Part shown: in pieces, positions 21,744 through 33,358 of the stretch
Numbering within the stretch: position 1 is the stretch's first letter
Layout of the letters: each line of letters begins with the position of its first letter
Source of the DNA: Rhizodiscina lignyota
Taxonomy: Eukaryota; Ascomycota; Dothideomycetes; Aulographales; Rhizodiscinaceae
NCBI GenBank assembly: GCA_010015805.1
Contig: ML978126.1
Location: 1,240,001 to 1,304,000 of the forward strand
Reading direction: 5' to 3'
DNA: 64,000 nucleotides
The notes under the pieces: model-generated
What the model saw: only the letters and a program-made list of their open reading frames with translations
Database searches by the model: none
What the model was told of the DNA's origin: nothing
Translations under genes and position numbers: made by a program

Positions 21744-23129
21744 ATGGGGGCCGTTTTCAACGGTCAGGAACCTCTTCACATTGCCATCATTGGCGCGGGG
21801 ATTGGAGGTCTCTCGCTTGCAAATGGCCTCCTCAGACAAGGAGTCTCGTACACACTCTACGAGGCAGCGAAATGCTACAGCGCCGTCGGCGCCGGTGTTG
21901 GTTTGGGCCCAAATGCCATACACGCGCTAGACGCCATCGATCATCGACTAAGTGCGCTGTACAACGACATTTCTTCTGGAAATGTTACGCCCGGTAAAGA
22001 TCATGTAATGATGGACGGGATGTTGCTGGAAGAAGGCTTCGGCGAGAAACGAGGGTTGAAGCCGATTCCATATGGAGCGCAGTGCTACAACCGAACATCA
22101 GCACATCGGAAAGCATTACTGGATATCCTCACAAGTGGAATACCTATCAATACCGTCAAGTTCAATTATCGAGTCAAGAGCATCGACCAAAAGAGCGACA
22201 GAGTGGTTATTGCTTTTGATAATGGAGAAGTCGTTGAAGCAAGCTGCGTGATCGGATGCGACGGAGTAAAGGGTGTTACCCGACCTCTCGTTCTCGGACA
22301 GAAGTGGCCGGACCTAGTCAAGGCAAAATACACTGGTAGATACGTTTACCGCGCGGTCGTGCCGATGGAGAAGGCTATGGAGGTCCTGGGAAAAGATTGT
22401 CTCGGGAACGAGATTGCAGGCGACGCACGGATGATGATGCATGAGGGCGCAATCATTACCACCTTTCCAATATCGAGGGGTAAAGAGTGCAATATGGTTG
22501 CGTTCAAATTCGATGGCCGCAGCGAGTGGCCATATGAAGAGTGGACTCACCCTGTCAGCAAGGAGACCATGGTGAAAGACTTCGAGGAGCTTGGTGTCGA
22601 TCAGCGTATGATTCGATTCTTGGATTGGGCTACACCGCTGCAGTGGTCTGTCCATGATCATCCAGAGACCCCAATATACTACAACCACCTCATCTGCCTC
22701 CTCGGGGATTCAGCGCACGCAACGACACCTCATCAAGCTTCCGGTGCGGGTCAATGCATCGAAGACGCTTTCGTACTTTCACGGTTGCTCGGACTCGTCG
22801 CCGCACCCACTCAACTTGACGCCGCCTTCCGAGCGTACGACAGTATTCGCCGCCCGAGAGCTCAGAAAGTCGTCCAGACAAGCAGAGAGGCCGCAGACAT
22901 CTTCACACTGAAGGCGCCAGGCATTGGAGCCGACATGAACAAAATTGTGGCGAACATGAATGAAAGATTCTTGTGGATATGGGATCATGATCTGCTTGCG
23001 GATGCTGAGAAGGCAAAGAGTGAATTCTACAAGTTGACAGAGACGGGTAAGCAAAGGAACGGATCGGTCGAGCTCAAGTCAGCCCCAATGGCTAATGTGG
23101 AGGAGGTACAAATCCTCCTAGCAGCGTGA
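21744..23129 (+). CDS. FAD-dependent aromatic monooxygenase (salicylate / 6-hydroxynicotinate hydroxylase-like)
   Basis: Single exon, 461 residues from the first ATG in the frame (21744). All class A flavin hydroxylase signatures are present: the dinucleotide-binding GAGIGG at residues 17-22, the DG motif in CVIGCDGVKGVTR, and the GD motif in LLGDSAHATTPHQASGAGQ that contacts the FAD ribose. No signal peptide is visible, so a cytosolic, NAD(P)H-using hydroxylase is expected. The family converts aromatic carboxylates by ortho- or ipso-hydroxylation, sometimes with loss of CO2. Beside an amidohydrolase-2 enzyme and an isomerase-like enzyme it fits the first ring-activating step of a degradation route. 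Convergent with the MFS gene. Confidence 0.92.
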   Translation: MGAVFNGQEPLHIAIIGAGIGGLSLANGLLRQGVSYTLYEAAKCYSAVGAGVGLGPNAIHALDAIDHRLSALYNDISSGNVTPGKDHVMMDGMLLEEGFGEKRGLKPIPYGAQCYNRTSAHRKALLDILTSGIPINTVKFNYRVKSIDQKSDRVVIAFDNGEVVEASCVIGCDGVKGVTRPLVLGQKWPDLVKAKYTGRYVYRAVVPMEKAMEVLGKDCLGNEIAGDARMMMHEGAIITTFPISRGKECNMVAFKFDGRSEWPYEEWTHPVSKETMVKDFEELGVDQRMIRFLDWATPLQWSVHDHPETPIYYNHLICLLGDSAHATTPHQASGAGQCIEDAFVLSRLLGLVAAPTQLDAAFRAYDSIRRPRAQKVVQTSREAADIFTLKAPGIGADMNKIVANMNERFLWIWDHDLLADAEKAKSEFYKLTETGKQRNGSVELKSAPMANVEEVQILLAA

Positions 23130-23598
23130 AAGCCACCTAACTAAGAGCGTTACTCTTCCCGTGTTCTGATATTTTGTGTAAAGAGGGGCTTACTGGTGTA
23201 TGTCTGCATTTGCATATATTTCGGATAGGACATCTCAAGAGCATCAGCATTGCAACAGCTGTCTGGGTATCCGAATAGATTCTGAATTAGAATTGAGCAA
23301 AATACGAGAACATGTAATGACAAGTTAATATGTGGACCTAGGGATGCAAAAACAGCCAAGTTTGGAGCAGCTAGAAATTCCCACAACGAGCGTGCTGTTC
23401 CAATTCTAAAGGGAAATTAAGAGCATTTCTGAAAATGTAATCATATCGTCGAAATCATGTTCAACGAGATTGCGCATCTACGATATTCATTCTAAAAATC
23501 GGGCGAAAATTATATCAGCACGAGCAGTTCAATATCTTGAAGCGGTGGCATAACTAATTTATCACCTTCACGGCAAAGTACTCTACAATTTAATGAAA
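23130..23598. other. Intergenic between convergent genes
   Basis: About 470 nt, AT-rich, presumed 3' ends of the hydroxylase and transporter genes. Nothing else seen. Confidence 0.45.
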
Positions 23599-25413
23599 CT
23601 ATAATGTAAACCATGGACCTTTGGCTCTAACCTTTTCGCCTTTCCACATGAACAGGAGCCAGCCGATGGGCGCTGTGACAATTGGCAGAAGCGCGAACAC
23701 GATATACGGTACCTTGGCCCCTGCAGGGCCCGCAATCCATTGAGGGACGTAGAATGGAGGACAGTAGGCCATAATGTTGATGCAGCATTGGAACACAATC
23801 GACACCTCGGGAGCCTTGTCTGGATAGCAGTCGCATGTGTATGTCATCAACACTGTGAGCAAGATTTCTTGTCCCGCAGTGAAGATACCAATGCCCGTAA
23901 GAGTCGCAGCCCAACCAGTTGGATAATTGAGCTCAAGTCCATAGAGCAGCAGCCCAGCCGACGTTAGAACAAGCCCGGTAGCAGCAACAGGGAGAATTTG
24001 TTCTGGCTTCCAATCCCCTCCCTTTTTCAGGTGCCGTTTGGCGACAAAGTCGCACACTGGACCGGCTACCAGCTCTCCACAGACAGCGCCAATTAGACCG
24101 GAGAATGAACAGAATCCAATTTGTCGCGCGTTGAAATGATAGCGGCTCGGCTCACCAAAGTTAAGAGCAAAACCTGCCGTATTGGCGACTTCAGTCATCT
24201 GCGCAATGGAGAACCACAAGGCGGGAAAGAATACAGCCGGATACGCGAACATGGCAAAAGGACGTAGGTACGTGTACAGCCAGGAGTCGTTCTTGGTCGC
24301 TGTCGGCTTCTTAAACCCGAGACTGTAGGCGAACGTAGGCTTGGGGTTTTCAGCTGCGGCTCGGGCTTCCTTGCGATTGAATATCGTCTCGGGAACTACG
24401 ACGCTAATCAGTACGGTGCTCTTGAAATCATTCTACGTTACTAGAGTGATGAATTGGAAAATTGCTCAGTTGTATTGATGTTGTCGTCTTGTAAATGGAA
24501 TTACAGATCGGATTTTGTGGGTGAATTATCGTCACAGTTCGGACGCCCTCGAAAGACGCCAGGGATAGAGTAAAACACGGGAAAGCTTACCGAACAGGAA
24601 TTGGCAGACTAACTGCAATCCAAGTAAGATTGCAGATATGTACATTGACCAGCGCCAGCCGAGATGCGTGTTGAATGCTACTGCTCCGCCTGCTATTCCT
24701 CCAATATATGGTGCGCAGACGAGCAAGAAGGTATTAATTCCCATCCGGGATCCTTTCTCGTGCTGGAAAAACATATCGCTGATAGCAGCGGGACCAATGC
24801 AAATGGCAGCAGAGTCTGAGAGCGCCATCATGACGCGAGTTGCGACAGCCTGTCCGTACGTATCCGATGTTGCGACTGTAATTGAGAAAACAATGGCCAA
24901 TGTAGTCCCAGCCAAAAGGACTGGCCGTCGTCCAAACTTTCGTGACAGCGGAATCCAGACGAAAGGCGCAACAGCCGGTACTATCGATGCACTCGACGCA
25001 ATATAAGTGGCCTTCCGGGGTGTAGTATGAAACTGATGCGCAAGGATATTGGAAGCAGATGCAAGAATTGTCGCCGTAAATTTGACGAAAAATGATCCAA
25101 ACGCCAGCACGATCAAGGCTGCGTGCTTTTTCCAAAAAGGCCAGTTCTGCGAAATGAATCAGCGAGTGTCAATGTTATATCAAGAAAAATACGAGTCAAG
25201 CGATGCACGCACGAGTGGTTCATCGGGATCATCTGTTGGCTGAGGAATAAGGACAATTCCATCTTTGGTTGTCTTGAGGTTGCTGTCTCGCTTTTCCAAG
25301 TCGCGGTACGACGCGCCTGGAGACACCTCTTGTACGTCGGCATCTCCATCAAAGGCTTTCGCGGGAACAGTCTCGGTGACAGTGTCCTTCTCGGGCTCGT
25401 GTACTGATGACAT
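23599..25413 (-). CDS. Major facilitator superfamily transporter (DHA1-like)
   Basis: Three exons, 25413-25213, 25146-24591 and 24395-23599, give 517 residues. The first intron (66 nt, GTGCGT..TCGCAG) is phase 0. The second (195 nt, GTAAGC..CGTAG) is longer than its neighbours, so its acceptor is less certain. A polar N-terminus of ~67 residues precedes PLNWPFWKKHAALIV and the first membrane segment. About twelve hydrophobic segments can be counted. The loop-2/3 signature SRKFGRRPVLLAG is the MFS motif A. The VCQFLF..VPETIF junction marks the end of TM6. The long central loop and both halves are intact. The transporter probably moves the cluster's substrate or exports a toxic intermediate. 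It is divergent from the oxoprolinase gene. Confidence 0.88.
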
Positions 25414-26276
25414 GATGATTGCAGTCTTAACTGACTTCAAGCCACACTTGAGGAGTAAGAACTGTAACGGGACAGCCGCGGACACAGGTAACTGGAGCAG
25501 TACCAGAATGATGGGACCCAAGTACGCAGGACCGTTCTCAAAATGTACTTGCTCGCAGACCGATTGGAAATATCAAATGCCGATCACGTCCATGCATATT
25601 TACAAAGCATTCCCTCTCTATCGCGCCTGTAGAAACGTGGTGAAGGTTATCAGACACGTTGCGGATGCTAGGCGTGCGCGCCCAGACTTCCGGATATTTG
25701 CCATCTTTAGATAGCTCCAGGTGGCTGTCTAGCCTGCGAGTGGCCAGAGCTTCAGAATATACAGCTCAATGTGTGGCGCTGGGAATCAGGCTGGTCGGTT
25801 GCTTGCTTGCGTGGGGGATGAAGGAGTGAATGTTCAAGGTTGGTGCAAGGAGTCTTATCAAAATTTTGCTCGGGCCGACATCGGACTCTTCAGGGGCTGA
25901 GACTCCTTAGACCTAGTCTGCGGCTCTTTACAAGCGAGCCATCACCAAATTTTTATATTCTCCTGTATAAGCGACTTGAGGGCTCCCAGGCGCAAGCCGG
26001 CTGCCGAATCTTCTGCAATGTGAACTGTCACATCGCTTGCCGGCTTGCGCGGGTGCCGAATACCCCGTCCTCTCATCAGCATCATCCACGTCTTTGACTC
26101 GACTATGGCGTGTCGGGCGAGAATGTAGGAAACCATTATGTACCTCAAAATGTTCCTCAACAGAAGGTGGCATTTGAGCCATCACTCTATATCCGCTACC
26201 TCATCATCATACCTGCAGTTTTCCAACTCCACTGAAGGCGATACTGCATCTCGTCGCGAGAAACGCGTAACTTGGG
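25414..26276. promoter_or_regulatory. Divergent promoter between MFS transporter and 5-oxoprolinase
   Basis: About 860 nt with no supported ORF. A short inverted repeat of about 10 nt per arm (GCAAGCCGGC near 25992 and GCCGGCTTGC near 26038) could form a stem or be a binding site. A CTTCCGGATA word lies near 25687. Confidence 0.4.
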
Positions 26277-29200
26277 ATGCCAGGAATACCTGAACAGGAT
26301 GGTATTAACATCGCCATTGATCGTGGCGGGACATTTACAGATGTCTGGGCCTCGATACCGGGCCGTGAAGATGACTTGATTATCAAGCTACTTTCGCATG
26401 ATCCTGCGAACTACTCAGATGCCCCTACTGAAGGGATCAGGAGGGTCCTTGAGATAGCTGGGAACGAAAAGATACCGAGAGGCGATCCTCTCGATCTCTC
26501 CTCCGTGTCAAATATTCGTATGGGAACGACTGTGGCGACGAACTCTCTTCTCGAAAGGAATGGAGAGAGATCGGCACTTCTCATCACGAAGGGGTTTCGT
26601 GACCTTTTGCTCATCGGAAACCAAGCTCGTCCAGATATCTTCGATCTCACTGTGGCCAAACCGGATGTCTTGTACGAAACGGTAGTCGAGGTCGATGAAC
26701 GTGTCACGCTCGAAGCCTTCACAGAAGATCCGGATAAAGCACAGGTTGACGTCAGTTCAGATCCAGCACTGGTTCATGGCGTTTCTGGTGAGGTCGTCCG
26801 CATCCTGAAGAAGCCTGATCTTGGCTCTGTCAGAAAAGAAATTGAACAATTGCACCGAGATGGCTTCCGGAGTTTAAGCATCTGCTTCCTTCACAGTTAC
26901 ACTTACCCAGAGCACGAACTTCAGGTCGCGGAAATAGCGAAGGCGTATGGTATGAGTGTCTCCGTAAGCTCGGTACTGCAACCCATGGTAAGTGCTTTCG
27001 CATCTCCTGAATGGAAAGTTGAATACTGATGTGATAGACAGATCAAGACGGTTCCCAGAGGTCAGTCTGCGACCGCAGATGCATATCTAACACCAATCAC
27101 CCAGAGATACATTCAAGGTTTCTCTAAGGGCTTCCGTGGCGGTCTAGAAGGATCAACAACCACGAGGTGTGATTTTATGCAGAGCGATGGCGGTCTTGTT
27201 GATTTCCGCAAGGTATCAGGATTGAAGGCGATACTATCAGGACCCGCCGGTGGCGTTGTGGGATTTGCAAGAACGTCTTACGACTCCGAAACAGGCAGAC
27301 CGATCATTGGACTCGACATGGGCGGTACAAGCACCGATGTGAGCAGATATGCAGGATCTTACGAGCATATTTTCGAGACCACCACAGCTGGAGTGTCTCT
27401 CCAGACTCCCCAACTCGATATCAACACAGTTGCAGCAGGAGGCGGGTCCAAGCTCGCTTGGGAGAATGGGCTCTTCAAGGCTGGACCAGCGAGTGCTGGA
27501 GCCCACCCTGGGCCCGCTTGCTATAGAAAGGGAGGGCCTTTGACCGTTACGGATGCCAACCTATGTTTGGGCCGACTTATCCCGGACTACTTTCCAAAGA
27601 TATTTGGAAAGAACGAGGATCAAGAGCTCGATTCTGAAGCGACCCGCCGTTTGTTTGACCACATTACTACGGAGGTGAATGCGGATCTGCCAGTAGAGGC
27701 AACCAAGCTTTCCACTGAGGAAGTTGCTGCAGGGTTCCTTAGAGTTGCAAATGAAAGTATGTGCAGAGCTATCCGAACCTTGACAGAAGCCCGTGGTCAT
27801 GATGCAGCACGTCATGACTTGGCTGTCTTTGGCGGTGCAGGTGGCCAACATGCTTGCGACATCGCGTCAAACCTTGGAATTGAACGAATCATTATCCACA
27901 AGTACAGCTCAATCCTCTCGGCTTACGGTCTTGCGCTTGCAGATCTGGTCTGCGATGTGCAAGATCCTCTGTCGTGTCCGTTCAGCGACGCCAATGTGCC
28001 ACAGATCAAGCGTAAAGCAGAGGATCTGCTATCCCGCGCAATGGCAGACTTGAAAAGCCAGGGTCTGACCGACGAAGGCCTTATTGAGTTTGAGACATAC
28101 CTCAACATGCGCTACGACGGCTCCGATACCAATATCATGATATTGAAATCTGGCGAAGACTGGGATCTAGGAAATGCTTTCATTAATCGTCATCGCGAGG
28201 AATTTGGCTTTACAATGCCGAGAGAGGTGTATGTGGAAGATGTAAGAGTTCGTGCGGTTGGCAAGAGTACGACCCATTCGTCAGCTATATCTCCAGCCAA
28301 AGAATTCAGCAAGCTGCAAAAAGGAGCTGTTTCGGACAGCTCTTCAGCGGGCCGAAGATCGGTGTACTTTGAAACCACCGGTTGGAGAGATTCGCCTGTT
28401 TACCTTCTTAGCTCTCTGAAACCCGGCGATCAGGTATCGGGCCCAGCAATCATTATTGATAATACGCAAACCATCTTGGTCACTCCCGGTGCGACTGCAA
28501 CGGCACTAAACAACCACATCGTCATTGATCTTCAAAAGAAAGCATCTCAGTCAGTTCCAGGGTTGCCGACCGTCGTCGATCCCGTCCAGCTTTCTGTCTT
28601 TGGCCACCGTTTTATGGGAATCGCAGAGCAAATGGGTCGCACGCTGCAAAAAACCAGCGTAAGCACGAACATCAAGGAGCGTCTAGATTTCTCCTGCGCT
28701 CTGTTTTCTGCAGATGGCAAGCTAGTTGCCAATGCTCCCCATGTGCCTGTCCATCTTGGTAGCATGCAATACGCGGTCCTGTGGCAGCACGAGCATTGGA
28801 AAGGACGATTGAAAGAGGGCGATGTTTTAGTCTCCAATCATCCAGTTTGTGGGGGGACTCATCTCCCTGACATCACAGTGATAACGCCATACTTTGAAAA
28901 TGGGCAAATCATGTTCTATGTTGCTTCCCGCGGCCACCATGCGGATATTGGAGGTATCCAAGCTGGTTCACTACCGCCAAATTCGACCGAACTGTGGCAA
29001 GAGGGCGCCGCTATCATGTCTGTCAAGCTGGTTGAGAATGGTGTCTTTGATGAAGAGGCCATGGAAGAGCATCTTTTACGTCGTCCAGCTCAGTATCCTG
29101 GGTGCAGTGGAGCACGCAATCTTTCCGATAATCTTGCGGATCTCAGGGCATCCGTAGGAGCGAATCAGAAAGGAATCAATCTAATCCGACAGTTGAGCAA

Positions 29201-30421
29201 GGAATACAGTCTTGATACACTTTTAGTAAGTAAACAGCGATTTTCTCCTGTTGCGTCTACTGACCAGAAATTTCAGTTCTATATGAAAGCCATTCAAGAA
29301 AACGCTGAGGTCTCTGTGCGGGCTCTCATGAAGTCGACATATGACAGGTTCGGGGGCAGACCTTTGGAGGCAATCGATTACATGGACGATGGCAGCCCAA
29401 TCAAGTTGACGATTACCATCAATCGAGATGATGGCTCTGCGGACTTCGATTTCACTGGCACTGGACCAGAGGTATATGGTTCTACGAACGCACCTCCATC
29501 CGTTTCATACAGCGCAATCATCTATGTCCTACGCGCCCTGATCGCAACCGATATACCCATGAATCAAGGGTGCCTCACGCCAATCAATGTCATTCTCCCA
29601 CCTCGCACCATTCTTTCACCATCTCCAGAGGCCGCTGTAGTAGGCGGTAACTGCGTTACCTCGCAGCGCGTGGTCGATGTCATTCTCCGCGCGTTTGATG
29701 CGTGCGCTGCCAGTCAGGGTGACTTGAACAACTTGACCTTTGGGGTGAGCAGCCGCATTGAAGACGGAAAGTACAAACCTGGCTACGGCTATTATGAGAC
29801 GTTGGCAGGAGGTGCCGGAGCGGGAAATGGATGGAACGGCACCTCTGGAGTCCATGTTCACATGACGAACACGCGCATCACCGACCCTGAGATCTTCGAG
29901 AGGAGATATCCTTGCATCTTGAGGGAGTTTGGTTTGAGGAAAGGTATGTACCACCTTTGCAGAACCACAGTTATTGGGAAAGAGACTATTCTGATTCCTT
30001 GATAGGAAGTGGTGGCAGAGGACAATACCCCGGCGGTGAAGGCTGTATTAGAGACATCGAGTTTCGCCGACCAGTGGCCGCTGCAATCTTGTCAGACCGT
30101 CGAGTGAATCATCCATATGGCCTCCATGGTGGTGAGGACGGGGCAAAGGGGCTCAACCTCTTTATCAAGAAGACTCCTGAAGGGGCAGAGAGAGTTATCA
30201 ACCTAGGTCCAAAGAACGCCATCCAGGCGGCGGTCGGAGATCGAATGGTTATCATGACTCCCGGAGGCGGAGGATATGGCGCGGTCTTGGATGATTCTCA
30301 AAAGAATGGAGACGTGATCGTCAATGGAGTGCACAGACTGGACCTTTCTGGCACGAAAGCGGCCCCATTCCGAGCAAGTGGCAGCCTGTCTGGGAGAGCA
30401 GCTATGCAAAACAGCAATTGA
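26277..30421 (+). CDS. OXP1: 5-oxoprolinase (ATP-hydrolysing), hydantoinase A/B fusion
   Basis: Four exons, 26277-26987, 27042-29225, 29277-29943 and 30006-30421, give 1325 residues, close to the ~1290 of yeast Oxp1. The N-terminal hydantoinase A/oxoprolinase half has the ATP-binding motif DRGGTFTD (15-22) and a second one, LDMGGTSTDVSR. The C-terminal hydantoinase B half carries KERLDFSCALF, GTHLPDITVITPYF, ASRGHHADIGG and the final TPGGGGYG. Many blocks match yeast Oxp1 closely (for example RMGTTVATNSLLERNGER and ARPDIFDL). The reaction is ATP-dependent opening of 5-oxo-L-proline to glutamate in the cytosol; paralogues may act on other cyclic amides. The 51-nt intron 29226-29276 contains no stop and keeps frame, but comparison with Oxp1 shows it must be removed. 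Its place in the cluster hints at a lactam- or imide-opening step. Confidence 0.93.
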
Positions 30422-31096
30422 GGACCCAGATCTAGAAGCAAACCAATGTTGAATACTTTGCTATGAGAGATCAACCCAAGCTCTGGGCAAGTCTCTCTAC
30501 ACCGTGCTTATCCACCAAAGTTTTACCCCACCAGACATGGGATGGGACGGCTCGAGACTTAGTCATCACTTAGTCAGCGACTAGACGGACGTCAGATCGT
30601 TGCAAATGGACTTCAATTGTAGAGAAAACATCAGATACCTTTCGGATTAAGATTCTCAGTGTCTCCAAATGTCTTATACACCTTTCGAGACTGGAAATGA
30701 CTCCACTTGTTCTTATTACATAACGCATGATACTGTGTGACAAACTGCCGCATGGGCCGCAAGGCCGCACCAAGGAGACCCCGATTAAGCCTTGACCAGG
30801 CTTGTATCTTCAGCCATGCAAACACTCACAAGCCAAGATCACTGCCACCCAATATAGTAATCTCCAGAGCCAATTCTAACGGGATCCTATTGCGCCGGAA
30901 TTTCGTACGCCCGGCACCGCTTATCATTCCGGGAGTCAAGGCGGAGGAGGGCGATCGACTAGACGTTTCCTACATTAAGCATCTAGCCTCTATACTCATC
31001 CTCTTCCTCAAACTTTAACTTATCCCCCAAGCTCTCATTGTTTGCGTTCTGTTCTTCGCGCCATTTTGACACCTTTGTAGAGCATCCGCTCTTGAG
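30422..31096. other. Intergenic upstream of Zn2Cys6 regulator
   Basis: About 675 nt. GCGCCGGAATTTCG near 30893 and TTCCGGGAG near 30939 give CCGGAA/TTCCGG half-sites. No gene seen. Confidence 0.4.
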
Positions 31097-33358
31097 ATGC
31101 CTTCACGGCGCGTACCTCCTGAGCGTCGTAAGCGGACTGAGATAAGCTGTGACCGGTGTAAATCCCGAAAGCAGAAATGTCACAAACCTTTGGATCAGCA
31201 AGCTTGTCGATACTGCCAGACCCATGGTTTCGACTGTGTTACGACACAGCCGCGCAAGAAGCGCATATTTGCTTCGGTGGAGGGTCTTGGCGCGCGGCTT
31301 ACTCTACTGGAATGCCTGGTCAAAGGTCTGGTTCCAGAAGTCGATACATCAAGCCTGGAAGAGATGCGTAATTTGGGCCAGTCTCTTGGTATTCCGCTTC
31401 CACCAACGGAGCCCCCGCCTCGGGAACGAGAGGAGAGCCCAAGTCCTGATCATCAGAGTCAGCAGGACGACGCGCCGGTTCTTCGCGATCAACAAGGCCA
31501 AACACAATACATTGGACCCGCCAGCAGTTATCTGTTCCAGATCAAGGTTCGGACTCTTTTCAATCAAGGCCAACAATTACCCAAGCCGAATCAATTCCTT
31601 CTCTTTGGCCAGAATCCAACAGAACGAGTCAGCATGAGTGATGTATCACTACTTGGAAGAGAACGAAGTACAAGCAAAAGCGTGGCACCTGAATTGTCAG
31701 AAGCTTCACCACAAACTCGAAGGCATTCAACACCCCAGGCCTCTAACGCTTCAATGCCACCTCCATCCACAGGGGCAGCGGCACCAGAGGGCTCGGATAC
31801 ACCCCCAATGTCAGACGCGTTGATAGCAGCATATTTCGAATCCGTGCAGCCTGATTTCCCACTTCTTCATGAGGCAACATTTCGAGAGGAATATGAACGA
31901 TTCTGCATTTCGCCCGAAACGTCGAGCATGGATCCTACTTGGCTTTGCATTCTGCTGTGCGTCCTGATACTTGCTCGCCGGGTTGCAAATCCAGAGACTC
32001 TCCAACTGCAAAATGCTCAAGAGATGGAGGAGAAGTGGTGGCGCGAGGTGCAAACATTGTTGCCAGGAGTCCTATTCACCTCTAGTATTTCCGCTGTTCA
32101 GGCGTTGATGCTCGCCGGACTCCATCTGCACAACACTAACCATCGAGATGCCTGTTGGACATTGACAGCTGCCGCTGTACGAATTGCGATGGCAATTGGG
32201 CTGCATCGAGAGACCAACAAGTCACTATACACGCCACTGATGCGTGAAATGCGCAAGCGCCTCTGGTGGACGTTGTACGAATTTGAGCAGATGCAAGCAT
32301 CCTCGCACGATCGGCCTAGTGCCATTGATGATTCCATCTGCTCAACTGGGACGCCGCGCGAGGCTATATTGGGAATGAGAGGAGACTTCATGCAGTACTC
32401 GAATCGTTTGGCTGTCATGCTTGGACAGGCTTGCAAAATAATACGAAATGCTGTATCATCGGATCCTCACGATGTGTACCGTGGTCCTCTCTCGCCGGCA
32501 GCCGCACTACTCAGAGACCTCATGAGATGGAAAGAGACTCTTCCGCCTCAGTTACGCCTTGAACATGCAGACGGAAAGTCACCATCTTTTCGACGGTCTG
32601 TTCTGCTTCTGCATATTCAACATCATCACGTCGTCACTGTTCTGTCGCGAAATGCTTTACTCTACATGGCAGCCAAAGTTAACGACAGCGAAATAGCCAC
32701 GTCGAAAGATACACTCTCAATGGCAGAAGTCTGCATCGATGCTGGTCGACAAGCGTGCCTCTTGCTCCTGAAACTGGATTCAATGGCTCAGTTCAACGCC
32801 GTCACGTGGTGGGACGTTTATCATCTTTACAGCTCCGCGATGATACTAGTATTAGCGATTATATACGATGTACGACAACATGGCTATAGTGATGCCGATG
32901 AGCTACCCGAATCATTAGTGGAGTCACGGTCACTGCTTCACCAGTGTGCGCAGCTTGCAATGAAGCACCTTCAGAACCCCCGAGTGCCAGGCACGATGAA
33001 TCGCTGGGCGACTGTGGTTTCGGAGATCACCACCATGACGGACGAATTTGTGCGCAGATCAACTTCTCAGGTTGACGAACAGAATGAGAATGGGACGGAG
33101 AGGGGTCTAATACTAGGGAGCGGAGCAACAGAGAACTTCTCGGGTCCTTCAATGTATGGCTTCGACCAACAACCCCATCCATATTCAAGACAGGCGATGT
33201 TTGGCGACTTCCACATCGACAATGAAGGCGCAATCCTAGCTCCTAGCAATACTATGGTCGGTTCGTCGTACTTGATTCCGAATTCTACTTTACCGTGGCA
33301 TGAGGAGCATTGGAGAGATATCGCGGGTATGTTACTTGGAGGTGATTTTGGGGTTTAA
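31097..33358 (+). CDS. Zn2Cys6 fungal-specific transcription factor (putative cluster regulator)
   Basis: Single exon, 753 residues. The binuclear zinc cluster is at residues 18-47 (Cys18, 21, 28, 37, 40, 47; C-X2-C-X6-C-X8-C-X2-C-X6-C), preceded by the basic stretch RRKRTEI and followed by a basic QPRKKRIF and a short coiled-coil-like segment (LGARLTLLECLVKGLVPEV). Residues ~100-240 are Ser/Pro/Gln-rich. The fungal transcription factor domain begins near LIAAYFESVQPDFPLLHEATF and includes the typical MAIGLHRETN and MRKRLWWTLYEFEQ motifs. It should bind CGG-type half-sites in the nucleus. The gene lies directly after the 5-oxoprolinase and before the carboxylesterase on the same strand, so it is the natural candidate regulator of the 19-36 kb block. 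That link is inference. Confidence 0.92.
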   Translation: MPSRRVPPERRKRTEISCDRCKSRKQKCHKPLDQQACRYCQTHGFDCVTTQPRKKRIFASVEGLGARLTLLECLVKGLVPEVDTSSLEEMRNLGQSLGIPLPPTEPPPREREESPSPDHQSQQDDAPVLRDQQGQTQYIGPASSYLFQIKVRTLFNQGQQLPKPNQFLLFGQNPTERVSMSDVSLLGRERSTSKSVAPELSEASPQTRRHSTPQASNASMPPPSTGAAAPEGSDTPPMSDALIAAYFESVQPDFPLLHEATFREEYERFCISPETSSMDPTWLCILLCVLILARRVANPETLQLQNAQEMEEKWWREVQTLLPGVLFTSSISAVQALMLAGLHLHNTNHRDACWTLTAAAVRIAMAIGLHRETNKSLYTPLMREMRKRLWWTLYEFEQMQASSHDRPSAIDDSICSTGTPREAILGMRGDFMQYSNRLAVMLGQACKIIRNAVSSDPHDVYRGPLSPAAALLRDLMRWKETLPPQLRLEHADGKSPSFRRSVLLLHIQHHHVVTVLSRNALLYMAAKVNDSEIATSKDTLSMAEVCIDAGRQACLLLLKLDSMAQFNAVTWWDVYHLYSSAMILVLAIIYDVRQHGYSDADELPESLVESRSLLHQCAQLAMKHLQNPRVPGTMNRWATVVSEITTMTDEFVRRSTSQVDEQNENGTERGLILGSGATENFSGPSMYGFDQQPHPYSRQAMFGDFHIDNEGAILAPSNTMVGSSYLIPNSTLPWHEEHWRDIAGMLLGGDFGV

